DNA of 64,000 bases from Burkholderiaceae bacterium. GTDB lineage: Bacteria; Pseudomonadota; Gammaproteobacteria; Burkholderiales; Burkholderiaceae_E. The notes beneath the pieces were generated by a model. The model was given only the letters and a program-made list of their open reading frames with translations, was not told the origin of the DNA and did no database searches. The first letter of the stretch is position 1. Each line of letters starts with the position of its first letter. A program made the position numbers and the translations under genes. Positions 9,142 through 17,746 of the stretch are shown piece by piece. Where the stretch lies: NCBI GenBank assembly GCA_016710525.1, contig JADJVQ010000016.1, forward strand, positions 1 through 64,000. Reading direction: 5' to 3'.

Positions 9142-10854
9142 ATGCACGATCTCGTGATTCGCGGCGCCACTGTCGTCGATGGTTCGGGCGCAGCGCGCCG
9201 TGTCGAAGATGTGGCGGTCAGCGACGGCCTGATCGCCGAGACCGGCCGCGGCCTGTCCGCGGGCCGGCGTGAAATCAAGGCCGATGGGCTGATGCTCATC
9301 CCGGGCTTCGTCGACATCCACACCCACTACGACGGCCAGGCCACCTGGGATGCCGCCTTGTCGCCCTCGTGCTGGCACGGCGTCACCACGGCGGTGTTCG
9401 GCAATTGCGGAGTCGGTTTCGCCCCGCTGAAGGCGCCCGACGCCGGCTACCTGATCAACCTGATGCAAGGCGTCGAGGACATCCCCGAAGCCGTGCTGGC
9501 CGAAGGCATCGATTTCACCTGGGAAACATTCGGCGAGTACATGCAGGCCCTCGCCGACAAGCCCCACGCCATGGACATCGGCACCCAGCTGCCCCATGCC
9601 GCCCTGCGTTTTTACGTGATGGGCCAGCGCGGTGCCGACCATCGCGAAGTGCCGACAGCGGCTGAACTGCAGACCATGACCCGGCTGGCCGAAGAAGCGC
9701 TGCGGGCGGGCGCGCTGGGGGTGAGCACCTCGCGCACGCCCAAGCATCGCGCCGGTGACGGCCGTCCCACGCCCAGCATGACGGCCGATGCCCCCGAACT
9801 GCTGGCGCTGGCCGAAGGCCTTCGCCGGGCCGGTCGTGGCGTGCTGCAGGTCAACTCCGACTTCGGCCCGGGCGAGTACGAACTGCTGCGCCAGGCGGCC
9901 CGCCACTCGGGGCGCCCGCTGTCGGTGCTGCTGCTGCAAAGCGACAAGAACCCCGAGCTTTGGCGCGAAACCCTGGCCAACCTGAAGGCCGGGCGCGCCG
10001 AAGGACTGGAGATGAACGGGCAGGTCGGTGCCAAGGGCATCGGCATCCTGATGTGCTTCGATGCCAGCCGGCATCCGTTCCTCGATCATCCCGCCTGGGG
10101 TGCGCTGGAAGGCCTGCGTGGCCAGCAGGTGGCGGCCCGGCTGCGCCAGGATCCGGCGCTGATGCGACGCCTGGTCGAGGAGCGCAGCAACACCCCCGCC
10201 GAAAAATTCACCCAGCGCATGCTCGAGCGCAGCTTCGTGATGGACGATGCGCAGAACTACGAACCCGACCTGAACGACAGCCTGGGCGCGCGGGCCGCGC
10301 GAGCCAACACCACGGTGTGGGCGCTGGCCATGGAGGCGCTGATGGCCAACGACGGCGAGGGGCTGATGATGCATCCCTTCGAGAACTACTCGGGCGGCAA
10401 CCTCGATGTGGTGCGCGAGATGCTGGTGAGCGAGGCGACCGTGATGGGCCTGAGCGACGCCGGCGCCCACGTCGGCCTGATCTGCGATGGCGCAGCGCCC
10501 ACTTTCCTGATCAAGTACTGGGCCAGCCAGCGCCTGCGCGGCGAGCGCATTCCGCTCGAGTTCCTGGTCAGCAAGCAGACCCGCGGCAATGCGCTGGCCT
10601 ATGGCATGCCCGACCGTGGCCTGATCGCGGCCGGCATGAAGGCCGACCTGAACCTGATCGACTACGACGCGCTCGGGCTGCTGCGCCCGCAGATCGTTCG
10701 CGACATGCCCGCGGGCGGCAAGCGCTTCATCCAGCGCGCGCGCGGCTACCGGCACACCTTCGTGTCGGGCGTCGAGACCCTGCGCGACGACGAGCTCACC
10801 GGTCAGCTGCCGGGGCAGCTGGTGCGCTCGAAGGCGGCTGCGCGGGTGGTCTGA
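9142..10854 (+). CDS. N-acyl-D-amino-acid deacylase-like amidohydrolase
   Basis: A 570-residue amidohydrolase-3 family protein resembling D-aminoacylases. The N-terminal strand DLVIRGATVVDGSGAAR is followed by the metal-binding segment GFVDIHTHYDGQATWD. FGNCGVGFAPL, a conserved D-aminoacylase segment, follows, and the late segment SDAGAHVGLICDGAAPT carries a likely metal ligand Asp-Ala-Gly-Ala-His. GGAGG lies about 8 bases before the ATG. The family removes acyl groups from N-acyl-D-amino acids; the exact substrate here is unknown. With the amidases and transporter it fits a scavenging neighbourhood. It converges on fliR. Confidence 0.85.
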   Translation: MHDLVIRGATVVDGSGAARRVEDVAVSDGLIAETGRGLSAGRREIKADGLMLIPGFVDIHTHYDGQATWDAALSPSCWHGVTTAVFGNCGVGFAPLKAPDAGYLINLMQGVEDIPEAVLAEGIDFTWETFGEYMQALADKPHAMDIGTQLPHAALRFYVMGQRGADHREVPTAAELQTMTRLAEEALRAGALGVSTSRTPKHRAGDGRPTPSMTADAPELLALAEGLRRAGRGVLQVNSDFGPGEYELLRQAARHSGRPLSVLLLQSDKNPELWRETLANLKAGRAEGLEMNGQVGAKGIGILMCFDASRHPFLDHPAWGALEGLRGQQVAARLRQDPALMRRLVEERSNTPAEKFTQRMLERSFVMDDAQNYEPDLNDSLGARAARANTTVWALAMEALMANDGEGLMMHPFENYSGGNLDVVREMLVSEATVMGLSDAGAHVGLICDGAAPTFLIKYWASQRLRGERIPLEFLVSKQTRGNALAYGMPDRGLIAAGMKADLNLIDYDALGLLRPQIVRDMPAGGKRFIQRARGYRHTFVSGVETLRDDELTGQLPGQLVRSKAAARVV

Positions 10855-10879
10855 GGAGGATCGAGGGGCGCGCCTGCCG

Positions 10880-11641
10880 CTAGCGCGACAGGTGCGCGAG
10901 CAGCCGGTCCAGGTGCAGGGCCAGCGGCGCTTCGAGCATCGGCAGGCCGATCGTCAGCAGCGTCAGGCCGGCGGCGATCGTGATCGGAAAGCCGATCGCG
11001 AACAGATTGAACTGCGGGGCGACCCGCGAGATGATGCCCAGCGCCATGTTGACGAACAGCAGCAGCGCCATGAAGGGCAGCGCCAGCGACAGCGCCAGCC
11101 CGAACAGCTCGCCGCCCAGCTGAACCGGCGATCGGGTGGCCAGGAAGTCGGTCACCGATCCGCCGGCCGGCAGCCAGTCGAAACTCTGGATCACGACGCC
11201 CAGCAGCGCCAGAGGGCCGTTGATGGCGACGAACGACAGCAGCGACACCGAGTTCACCAGCCGGCCGACCGCATTGCCGGTGCCCGCGTTCGGATCGAAG
11301 AATCCGGCGAACGACAGCCCCATCTGCAGGCCGATGATCTCGCCCGCCATCTCGAAGCCGGTGAACAGCAGGCGCGCGACGAATCCGATGGTCAGGCCGA
11401 CCGCGACCTCCTGCGCGACCATCCCCAGGCCGGCTGCGCCGGTCAGAGCGGCGGGATCGGCCGGTACGGCAAACGGTGCGACGAGCAGCGCGATGGCGGC
11501 GCACAGCGCAACTCGCGCCCTTGCCCCGAACGACCGGTTCGAGAACACCGGCGCGCTGGACATCATGCCCAGGATCCGGAAGAACGGCAGCAGGAAGGCC
11601 GACAGCCAGGTGAGCAGCTGCTGATCGGTCAGGGTGATCAC
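10880..11641 (-). CDS. fliR: Flagellar export apparatus protein FliR
   Basis: A 253-residue inner-membrane protein of the FliP5Q4R1 export gate. It has about six hydrophobic helices and the family segments PFFRILGMMSSAPVFSNRSF and GEIIGLQMGLSFAGFFDP, plus LNLF-like APQFNLFAIGFPITI near the C-terminus. The start is a GTG 5 bp after the fliQ stop. It is the last gene of fliLMNOPQR, next to the unrelated convergent deacylase. Confidence 0.95.
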   Translation of the reverse strand: MITLTDQQLLTWLSAFLLPFFRILGMMSSAPVFSNRSFGARARVALCAAIALLVAPFAVPADPAALTGAAGLGMVAQEVAVGLTIGFVARLLFTGFEMAGEIIGLQMGLSFAGFFDPNAGTGNAVGRLVNSVSLLSFVAINGPLALLGVVIQSFDWLPAGGSVTDFLATRSPVQLGGELFGLALSLALPFMALLLFVNMALGIISRVAPQFNLFAIGFPITIAAGLTLLTIGLPMLEAPLALHLDRLLAHLSR

Positions 11642-11646
11642 GGCGC

Positions 11647-11925
11647 TCAGTTGCCGCCGTTGATCGCCTGCGGCAGGCTGGTCAGCGTGCGCGCGATGTA
11701 GTCGGTGAGCATGGTCAGCATCCAGGGGCCGGTCAGCACCAGCGTCATCGCGACCGCGAGCAGCTTGGGCAGGAAGGACAGCGTGGCTTCGTTGATCTGC
11801 GTGACTGCCTGCAGCAGGCTCACCATCAGTCCGACACCCAGTGCCGTCAGCAGCACCGGGGCCGACACGATCAGCATCATTTCCAGTGCCTGGCGGCCGA
11901 CGTTGACGACGTATTCGGGACTCAT
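11647..11925 (-). CDS. fliQ: Flagellar export apparatus protein FliQ
   Basis: A 92-residue protein of two transmembrane hairpin helices, normal FliQ length. Typical segments are LMVSLLQAVTQINEATLSFLPK and GPWMLTMLTDY (quoted in parts: VSLLQAVTQINEATLSF). Four copies assemble around FliP/FliR in the export gate. It sits between fliP and fliR in the order found across proteobacteria. Confidence 0.95.
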   Translation of the reverse strand: MSPEYVVNVGRQALEMMLIVSAPVLLTALGVGLMVSLLQAVTQINEATLSFLPKLLAVAMTLVLTGPWMLTMLTDYIARTLTSLPQAINGGN

Positions 11926-11983
11926 CGAGCGTTTCCTTGCAGCATGAACGGGCGGGACGGGAGAGGGGGCAGGGCGGGCGCGG

Positions 11984-12769
11984 TCAGCTCGGTCCGAAGC
12001 TGGCCACCAGCGAGCCGATCAGCAGGTTCCAGCCGTCGGCCAGCACGAACAGCATCAGCTTGAAGGGCAGCGCCACCAGCACCGGCGAGACCATCATCAT
12101 GCCCATCGACATCAGCACGCTGGCCACGATCAGGTCGATCATCAGGAAGGGCACGAAGACCAGGAAGCCGATCTGGAAAGCGGTCTTGAGTTCGCTGGTG
12201 ACGAAAGCCGGCACCAGCACCCGCATCGGCACCTCGGCCGCGGACGTGCCCTTGTCGACCTTGGCGATCTTGGCGAACAGCGTGAGGTCCGACTCGCGGG
12301 TCTGGCGCGTCATGAACAGGCGCAGCGGGTCCGCGCCCTTGGCGATCGCTTCCTCGAAGTTGATCTTCTGCTCGGAATAGGGCTTGTAGGCGTCCTGGTG
12401 GATGCGCTCAAGCGTGGGCGCCATCACGAAGAAGGTCAGGAACAGCGACATGCCCACGATCACCTGATTGGGCGGCGTCTGCTGCAGTCCCAGCGCCTGG
12501 CGCAGCAGCGACAGCACGATCACGATCCGGGTGAAGCTGGTCATCAGCAGCATCACCGCCGGCAGGAACGACAGCGCGGTGAAGATCAGCAGCGTCTGCA
12601 CGGGCACCGAGTAGCTGGTGCCTCCGCCGGGCGCGGCGCTGGAGTTCAGGGTCAGCACGCCCTGGGCGAGCGCTGGCGCGGCGCACAGCAGGGCAGCGGC
12701 TGCGGCGAGCAGCAGCGTGCCGGTGCGACGCAGGGGGCGGGCAAGCCGCGCGGGGCGGAAGTCAGCCAT
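11984..12769 (-). CDS. fliP: Flagellar export apparatus protein FliP
   Basis: A 261-residue export-gate protein. An N-terminal signal peptide (RRTGTLLLAAAAALLCAAPALAQ) is followed by FliP segments: SFTRIVIVLSLLRQALGLQ, PPNQVIVGMSLFLTFFVM and, later, LVPAFVTSELKTAFQIGF. The ATG at 12769 overlaps the fliO end by 8 bp; an in-frame ATG at 12787 is a less likely start. Cleavage of the signal peptide is known for this family. Confidence 0.95.
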   Translation of the reverse strand: MADFRPARLARPLRRTGTLLLAAAAALLCAAPALAQGVLTLNSSAAPGGGTSYSVPVQTLLIFTALSFLPAVMLLMTSFTRIVIVLSLLRQALGLQQTPPNQVIVGMSLFLTFFVMAPTLERIHQDAYKPYSEQKINFEEAIAKGADPLRLFMTRQTRESDLTLFAKIAKVDKGTSAAEVPMRVLVPAFVTSELKTAFQIGFLVFVPFLMIDLIVASVLMSMGMMMVSPVLVALPFKLMLFVLADGWNLLIGSLVASFGPS

Positions 12770-13187
12770 GGGGCCGGTTCGGGTCATTGGGGTCGAGCCT
12801 GCGCAGCAGTCGTGAGAACGGGGAGAGCGGGGTTGCCGGGGCGGCAGAGGGGGCATCGGGGCTGCCGGCCGGAGCTGAGCTCGCGTCCGGGGCAATGCCA
12901 GCCACGGCGGCCAGTGCCGCGCCCGACGATGGGCTGCCCGGCCACTGCTCCAGCTGCGCCAGCAGGGTCATCTGCTGGGCGGTGATGCCGACCACCAGGT
13001 ACCGGCCGCCGGCGTGGATCACCGCGATCCGGTCGCGCGGACCCATCGACAGGCCGGCCACGATCGACAGCGGACCGGCGGCGCCCGGACGCAGCACCTG
13101 GGCGCGTTTCATCAGCCACAGGGCCACCGGGATCATCGCGATGACCGCGATGAACGCCAGCAGCGACGGAACGAGCGAGGCAGTCAC
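12762..13187 (-). CDS. fliO: Flagellar assembly protein FliO
   Basis: A 141-residue small membrane protein. One N-terminal transmembrane helix (SLLAFIAVIAMIPVALWLM) is followed by a short cytoplasmic domain with the FliO pattern LSIVAGLSMGPRDRIAVIHAG and YLVVGITAQQMTLLAQL. The last third is Ala/Pro-rich and poorly conserved. FliO assists assembly of FliP in the export gate. It lies between fliN and fliP, overlapping fliP by 8 bp. Confidence 0.92.
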   Translation of the reverse strand: MTASLVPSLLAFIAVIAMIPVALWLMKRAQVLRPGAAGPLSIVAGLSMGPRDRIAVIHAGGRYLVVGITAQQMTLLAQLEQWPGSPSSGAALAAVAGIAPDASSAPAGSPDAPSAAPATPLSPFSRLLRRLDPNDPNRPHG

Positions 13188-13200
13188 CGAAGCCGCCCTT

Positions 13201-13641
13201 TCACGTGCGGTTCAGGCGGCGCAGCCGCTCGGACGGGGTGACGATGTCGGTCAGCCGGATGCCGAACTTGTCGTTGACCACCACGACCTCGCCCTGCGCG
13301 ATCAGGCAGCCGTTGACCAGCACGTCCATCGGCTCGCCGGCCATCGCGTCGAGCTCGATCACCGAGCCCTGGGCGAGCTGCAGGATGTGCTTGATCGGGA
13401 TCCGGGTGCGGCCGAGCTCGACGGTCAGCTGGACCGGGATGTCCAGGATCATGTCGATGTCGTTGTTGGCCTGGATGGTCTTGCCGCCCGACAGTTTGGG
13501 GAACAGTGCCGCCGTGGTGTCGGCCGCGCTGACGTCGGTGCCGCTCGAGGCGCCGTCGGGCGCGGTTTTTTCCTGTTCGGCGAGCGCGGCCGCCCATTCG
13601 TCGGCGATGTCGTTCTGGTCCTGGCCTGGCTCGTCACTCAT
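13201..13641 (-). CDS. fliN: Flagellar motor switch protein FliN
   Basis: A 146-residue C-ring protein with a C-terminal SpoA domain. Typical segments are IPVQLTVELGRTRIPIKHIL, QGSVIELDAMAGEPMDVLVN and GEVVVVNDKFGIRLTDIV. The N-terminal half (Glu/Asp/Ala-rich) is variable as in other FliN. It overlaps the fliM end by 8 bp, so translation is coupled with fliM, its partner in the switch complex. Confidence 0.96.
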   Translation of the reverse strand: MSDEPGQDQNDIADEWAAALAEQEKTAPDGASSGTDVSAADTTAALFPKLSGGKTIQANNDIDMILDIPVQLTVELGRTRIPIKHILQLAQGSVIELDAMAGEPMDVLVNGCLIAQGEVVVVNDKFGIRLTDIVTPSERLRRLNRT

Positions 13642-14629
13642 GGGATGCTCCGTTCAACACGTCATGCGGATTGGTCACGATTTCATTGATCTTGATGGCG
13701 TAGCGGCCAGACGAGACGCCGTAGTGGCATTCGAAGACCGGCACCCTGTCGACTTTGGCGACGACGGTTTCGGGCAGGTCCAGGCCGATGAAGTCACCCG
13801 GCTTGAGCGACATCAGCTGCTGCACCGTGGCCTGGGTGCTGGTGAACTCCGCGGTCAGCATCACGTCGGCCGATTTGAGCTGCTGGGTCAGCAGGTTGAC
13901 CCAGCGCTTGTCGGCCTGCTGCTGGTCGGCGCGCACCGACGAATAGAGCATTTCCCGGATCGGTTCGAGCGTCGAATAGGGGATGCAGATGTGCATCGCG
14001 CCGCCGGCCTCGCCGATCTCGATGTCGAAGCTGGTCGTGACCATGATCTCGGAGGGCGTCGCGATGTTGGCGAACTGCGTGTGCATCTCCGAGCGCACGT
14101 ACTCGAACACCAGCGGGTATACCCCTTCCCAGGCCTTGCGATATTCATCGTTGATCACTTCGACGATGCGCTGGATGATCCGCTGCTCGGTCGGAGAGAA
14201 GTCCCGGCCCTCGATCCGGGTGTGCAGCTTGCCGGTGCCCCCGAACAGGTTGTCGATGATCGTGAAGACCAGTGCCGGCTCGCAGATCACCAGCGCACTG
14301 CCGCGCAGCGGGCGCACCGACATGATGTTGATGTTGGTCGGCACCACGATGTTGCGCAGGAACGCGCTGTACTTCTGCACCTTCGACTGACCCACCGAGA
14401 TCTCGGGGTTGCGGCGCATGAAGTTGAACAGGCCCAGCCGGATGTTGCGGGCGAAGCGCTCGTTGATGATCTCCAGCGTGGGCATGCGCCCGCGCACGAT
14501 GCGTTCCTGCTTGCCCAGGTCATAGGGCCGAACCCCGGTCTGTTCCTCGGCCGCAGCCTCCGGCGTGTCGCCGTTGACACCGTCGAGCAGGGCGTCGACT
14601 TCTTCCTGCGATAAGAACTGGTCGGCCAT
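13634..14629 (-). CDS. fliM: Flagellar motor switch protein FliM
   Basis: A 331-residue C-ring protein. The N-terminus QFLSQEEVDALLDGVNG is the CheY-P binding peptide. The middle domain carries RGRMPTLEIINERFARNIR and the FliG-contact region, and a C-terminal SpoA domain contains VPVFECHYGVSSGRYAIKI. It sits 2 bp after fliL and overlaps fliN by 8 bp. CheY, which should bind this peptide, is also encoded in the window (31596-31991). Confidence 0.97.
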   Translation of the reverse strand: MADQFLSQEEVDALLDGVNGDTPEAAAEEQTGVRPYDLGKQERIVRGRMPTLEIINERFARNIRLGLFNFMRRNPEISVGQSKVQKYSAFLRNIVVPTNINIMSVRPLRGSALVICEPALVFTIIDNLFGGTGKLHTRIEGRDFSPTEQRIIQRIVEVINDEYRKAWEGVYPLVFEYVRSEMHTQFANIATPSEIMVTTSFDIEIGEAGGAMHICIPYSTLEPIREMLYSSVRADQQQADKRWVNLLTQQLKSADVMLTAEFTSTQATVQQLMSLKPGDFIGLDLPETVVAKVDRVPVFECHYGVSSGRYAIKINEIVTNPHDVLNGASHE

Positions 14630-14631
14630 GG

Positions 14632-15315
14632 CTACTGGACGATGAATTGCGCGAAGTGAACGGCTTCGATCGGATTGGGATCGGCGCGGCGCTTCTTGCG
14701 CTTCTTCAGTTTCTTGTCGGCTTCGGCCTTGGCGGTTTTCGCGCCGTCCTTGGTTTCACCGTCCTTGGCCTCGGCCTTTTCTTCGCCATGCGCTTCGGCG
14801 GCGGCTTTCACCTTGGTCTTGCGCGGCTTTTCTTCTTCGTCGTCCTCGGGCGGCTCCCAGCCCAGCTGCACGCCGGCGGCAGTCGCGATCTCTTCGGCGA
14901 GCCGCTCCTTGCCGGGCACCGTGAGCAGTTCCTTGGCGAGCTTGGAGGACAGCAGCATCAGGACGGCATTGCGCACCGCCGGCATCTGCGCGGTCAGGTC
15001 GCCGCTCACCTTCGCATCGGCGACCTCGAGCACCACCGCCACCTGGATGAAGCGCTCTCCGCCCTCGTCGGCCAGGTTGACGGTGAAGGGGTCGAGGGTG
15101 GCGAAGGTCTTGACCTTGCCTTTTTCCTTGTGGGCCGCCGGCTTGTGATCGTCTTCGGCATCGGCCGATGCCTCGGGCTTGGGCTTCAGGAAGAAGAACC
15201 AGCCTGCGCCGCCGCCGCCCGCGAGCAGCAGGACGGCCGCGATGATGATGATCAGGCCCTTCTTGCCCTTCTTGGGCTTGGCCTCGGCGTCATCCTTTTT
15301 CTTGTCGTCCGACAT
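14632..15315 (-). CDS. fliL: Flagellar basal-body protein FliL with a charged insert
   Basis: A 227-residue protein. The basic cytoplasmic tail (residues 1-19) and one transmembrane helix (20-42) are followed by a periplasmic FliL domain (FATLDPFTVNLADEGGERFIQ, then the LLSSK helix). FliL is usually about 150-180 residues. The excess is a Lys/Glu/Ala-rich insert at about residues 156-212, just before the conserved end FAQFIVQ. FliL stabilises stators around the basal body. The ATG at 15315 is chosen because the cytoplasmic tail MSDDKKKDDAEAKPKKGKK begins there; the frame stays open to 15357. Confidence 0.93.
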   Translation of the reverse strand: MSDDKKKDDAEAKPKKGKKGLIIIIAAVLLLAGGGGAGWFFFLKPKPEASADAEDDHKPAAHKEKGKVKTFATLDPFTVNLADEGGERFIQVAVVLEVADAKVSGDLTAQMPAVRNAVLMLLSSKLAKELLTVPGKERLAEEIATAAGVQLGWEPPEDDEEEKPRKTKVKAAAEAHGEEKAEAKDGETKDGAKTAKAEADKKLKKRKKRRADPNPIEAVHFAQFIVQ

Positions 15316-15392
15316 GCTGACTCCATCACGCGGGGCTGAAGGGGGCCCCGATGACAACGAGTATTCGGCAGGTCAGGCGAAATCATTAGCGT

Positions 15393-15420
15393 GAATAGCA
15401 GGGGTCGGCCGCCCCTGATG
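15393..15420. promoter_or_regulatory. Weak FlhDC-box-like dyad upstream of fliL
   Basis: The arms GAATAGCA and CCCTGATG are separated by 12 bp and lie 78-105 bp upstream of the fliL ATG. One arm fits the pattern seen at the other three flagellar sites well and the other poorly. Position and spacing are the main support. Confidence 0.3.
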
Positions 15421-15447
15421 CGGGCAAGCCCCGGGTCTGGCGGGCGC

Positions 15448-17292
15448 TCAGGCAAACAGGTCGAGCAGTCCGCGGGCGGCGCGCGGACTGCGCGCGACGG
15501 GTTCCGATCCCAAGGCCTCGCCAGCCATCGGGCCGGAGGGCCCGCCGGTCGGCGCGAAGTCGCCGGCGCCGCGCTGCGGCTGGCCGCTGCCGGAGGGATC
15601 GGTGCCCCCGCCGCTGACACTGGTCTGCGCCAGGGCAAGACCGTGCTCGGAGAGCAGGTTGCGCAAAATGGGCAGCGTCTGTTCGATGGCCGCCCGGGTC
15701 TCGGGCTGGGTCGCCGAGAACGCGATGCTGGCGCTTTCGCCCGACAGCGACAGCTCGATGCGGATCGGGCCGAGTTCGCGCGGGTTCAGGGTGATCTCCG
15801 CCCGTTCGATGCCACCGACCAGCGCTTCGCTGACCTGGCCGGCCAGGTGTTCGGCAAAGGCCGGATCCTGAACCGGCCAGGGGTTCTCCATCCGGGCTGT
15901 CTCCGGCGTCGGTGCGCCCGCGCTGGCGCCCGCCGCACTGGCCAGGTTCAGCGCACCGGCAAACGAGCCGGCCGCGCCCACCGGAGCGCCGCTGTCGCTG
16001 GCAGGGGCGGTGGCACCCCGTGACTCCTGGATGGCCTCCAGAAGCATCGTGGCTTCGCTGCGCACGCCGCCCTGAGCCTGGGCGGTCGGATCGAGATCGG
16101 GTCGCGATCCCGGATTGCGCCAGTCGAGGGTGATGGCGGTGGCGCCGGCATCCCGAGCGGCGCGCTGCAGGGCGGCGGCGCCCTGGGTCGGCCCGGGCGC
16201 GCCGCTCCCGGACAGGCGCGGCGCCGCGACGGCGACCGCGGCGCCTGCCGGTGTGCTGCCGGATCCGCCCGGCAGTTCGAGCCGGAACAGTCCGGGCTCG
16301 GCGCCGCCAGGTGCCGGCGGCACGGCGGGCCCGGCGCTTGCGGTGTCGGGTCCCGCAGCGCGTGCCGAGGGCAGTGTGGTGCGGCCCGCCGCCGCTGCCG
16401 CGGCGTCGCGGCCTGGGTCGATGCTGGGCGTCGCGTTCGCAAGCGGCTGGGTCGGCGTCGGCATGCCGCCCGGTCCCGCGGAGCCGTTCGCGGCTGCCCC
16501 GGGCAATGTCTCGGCCCCCGCGGCAGCGAGCGCGCCTTTGAGCGCGGCGGTTGCGGCGGCAGCCAGGTGCAGGGGGTCGGGGCCGGCAAGCGGAGCCGTT
16601 GCGGCTGGCATTGCGGCTGGCATTGCGGCAATGTCGGGCGGCAGTGTCTCGTGACGGCTGTCGGCCTCGAGAGGGGCGTCGCCGTCGGGTGTTGCCAAGG
16701 CGTCGGACGTGTCATGGCGATCGGTGCGCTCGTTGCGCACGGGCGCCGGCCCGGCATCCTTGACCTTGGCGGCGGACGACGGGGGCTCGGCAGGGCCGGT
16801 GCCGCCCGATGTGGAGGTTGGGCGCGGGCCAGGCGCTGGCTTGTCGGCACGGGCGGCGTGTGCGGCAGTCTGGGCCGATTCATTGACGCGCGCCTCGGCC
16901 AGGCGCTGCGCGGTGGCCTGGGCCTCGCTGCCCCGGTCGGCGAGGCGACGATGACGCACCAGCCGGTCTGACTGCGCGGCCGCATCCTGGCGTGCGGCCA
17001 GCACCTGGGCCTGCGGATCGTTGTCGCCGCGCTCGTCGGAGTCGGTGCGCGTTCGCGTTCGCGACCCATCGGGCTCCTCGCTGCGGCTGGCCGGCGCCGC
17101 ATCCCGGTGCCCGGCACTGGCTGCGGCGGGGCGGGGCGGGGAGCCGAACGGGTCATCGGCCTGGGCCCGGCGCTCGCGCGCCGCTGTCAGCGCGGCATCG
17201 AAGGCGCCGGCGTCGGGCGTCGCCGCGGCGCGGTTCGAGGCGGCCGCCAGTGAAGCGGTCAGTGAAGCGGCGGTGCGAGTCTCATCGATCAT
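15448..17292 (-). CDS. fliK: Flagellar hook-length control protein FliK
   Basis: A 614-residue protein. A long Ala/Pro/Gly-rich, low-complexity N-terminal and middle part serves as the ruler. The conserved C-terminal Flg_hook domain (about residues 490-580) contains ERAEITLNPRELGPIRIELS and then ATQPETRAAIEQTLPILRN. FliK measures hook length and switches export specificity through FlhB. The start at 17292 (MIDETRTAASL) overlaps fliJ by 11 bp. Upstream of it the same frame only shadows fliJ, so the longer frame reaching 17679 is rejected. Confidence 0.93.
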   Translation of the reverse strand: MIDETRTAASLTASLAAASNRAAATPDAGAFDAALTAARERRAQADDPFGSPPRPAAASAGHRDAAPASRSEEPDGSRTRTRTDSDERGDNDPQAQVLAARQDAAAQSDRLVRHRRLADRGSEAQATAQRLAEARVNESAQTAAHAARADKPAPGPRPTSTSGGTGPAEPPSSAAKVKDAGPAPVRNERTDRHDTSDALATPDGDAPLEADSRHETLPPDIAAMPAAMPAATAPLAGPDPLHLAAAATAALKGALAAAGAETLPGAAANGSAGPGGMPTPTQPLANATPSIDPGRDAAAAAAGRTTLPSARAAGPDTASAGPAVPPAPGGAEPGLFRLELPGGSGSTPAGAAVAVAAPRLSGSGAPGPTQGAAALQRAARDAGATAITLDWRNPGSRPDLDPTAQAQGGVRSEATMLLEAIQESRGATAPASDSGAPVGAAGSFAGALNLASAAGASAGAPTPETARMENPWPVQDPAFAEHLAGQVSEALVGGIERAEITLNPRELGPIRIELSLSGESASIAFSATQPETRAAIEQTLPILRNLLSEHGLALAQTSVSGGGTDPSGSGQPQRGAGDFAPTGGPSGPMAGEALGSEPVARSPRAARGLLDLFA

Positions 17293-17746
17293 GGTCGGCT
17301 TTCTGGCGGCTGATCCGGGCGTAGGCCTGGGCCGCGAACTCGTCGGTCTGCTTTTGTTCCAGCGACTCCAGGCGCTTGCGGCGCTCGGTCGCGCGGCGCA
17401 GTTCCAGGGTCTCCAGGGCTTTGACCCGGCGCTGGCGATCGACCAGGGCCAGGCGTTGCGTCTCGTTGCGCTGGGCGAGATGCTCGAGCAGCGTGTCCTG
17501 CTCGCCGATCGCACGTCCGAGCTTGCCCACGAAGGCCTCGTGAACGCGAACCCGCAGGGTGTCGGTGGCGGAGCGGCCGGACTTGGGCGATCGGGCTTCG
17601 TAGTCGTTGCGATAGTCTTTGAGCATGCGCAGCGTGCCCGCGGCCGCGTCGACGTCGCGCTGCGATTGCGCGGCGACACCCGCGACCCGGTCGCGTTCGC
17701 GCCGCTGCAGATCGATCAGCAGGCTGAGCACGGGCTGGCGTTTCAA
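17282..17746 (-). CDS. fliJ: Flagellar export chaperone/stalk protein FliJ
   Basis: A 154-residue protein, almost entirely helical and charged, consistent with the FliJ antiparallel coiled coil. It begins MKRQPVLSLLIDLQRRERDR and has Arg/Gln/Glu heptads throughout. FliJ inserts into the FliI hexamer ring as the stalk. Identification rests on composition, length and its position between fliI (4-bp ATGA overlap) and fliK, since FliJ sequences diverge strongly. Confidence 0.9.
   Translation of the reverse strand: MKRQPVLSLLIDLQRRERDRVAGVAAQSQRDVDAAAGTLRMLKDYRNDYEARSPKSGRSATDTLRVRVHEAFVGKLGRAIGEQDTLLEHLAQRNETQRLALVDRQRRVKALETLELRRATERRKRLESLEQKQTDEFAAQAYARISRQKADHDR

Noticed and set aside
17293..17679. 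N-terminal extension of FliK into fliJ
   Set aside because: The extension is an out-of-frame reading of fliJ; the ATG at 17292 starts a typical FliK.
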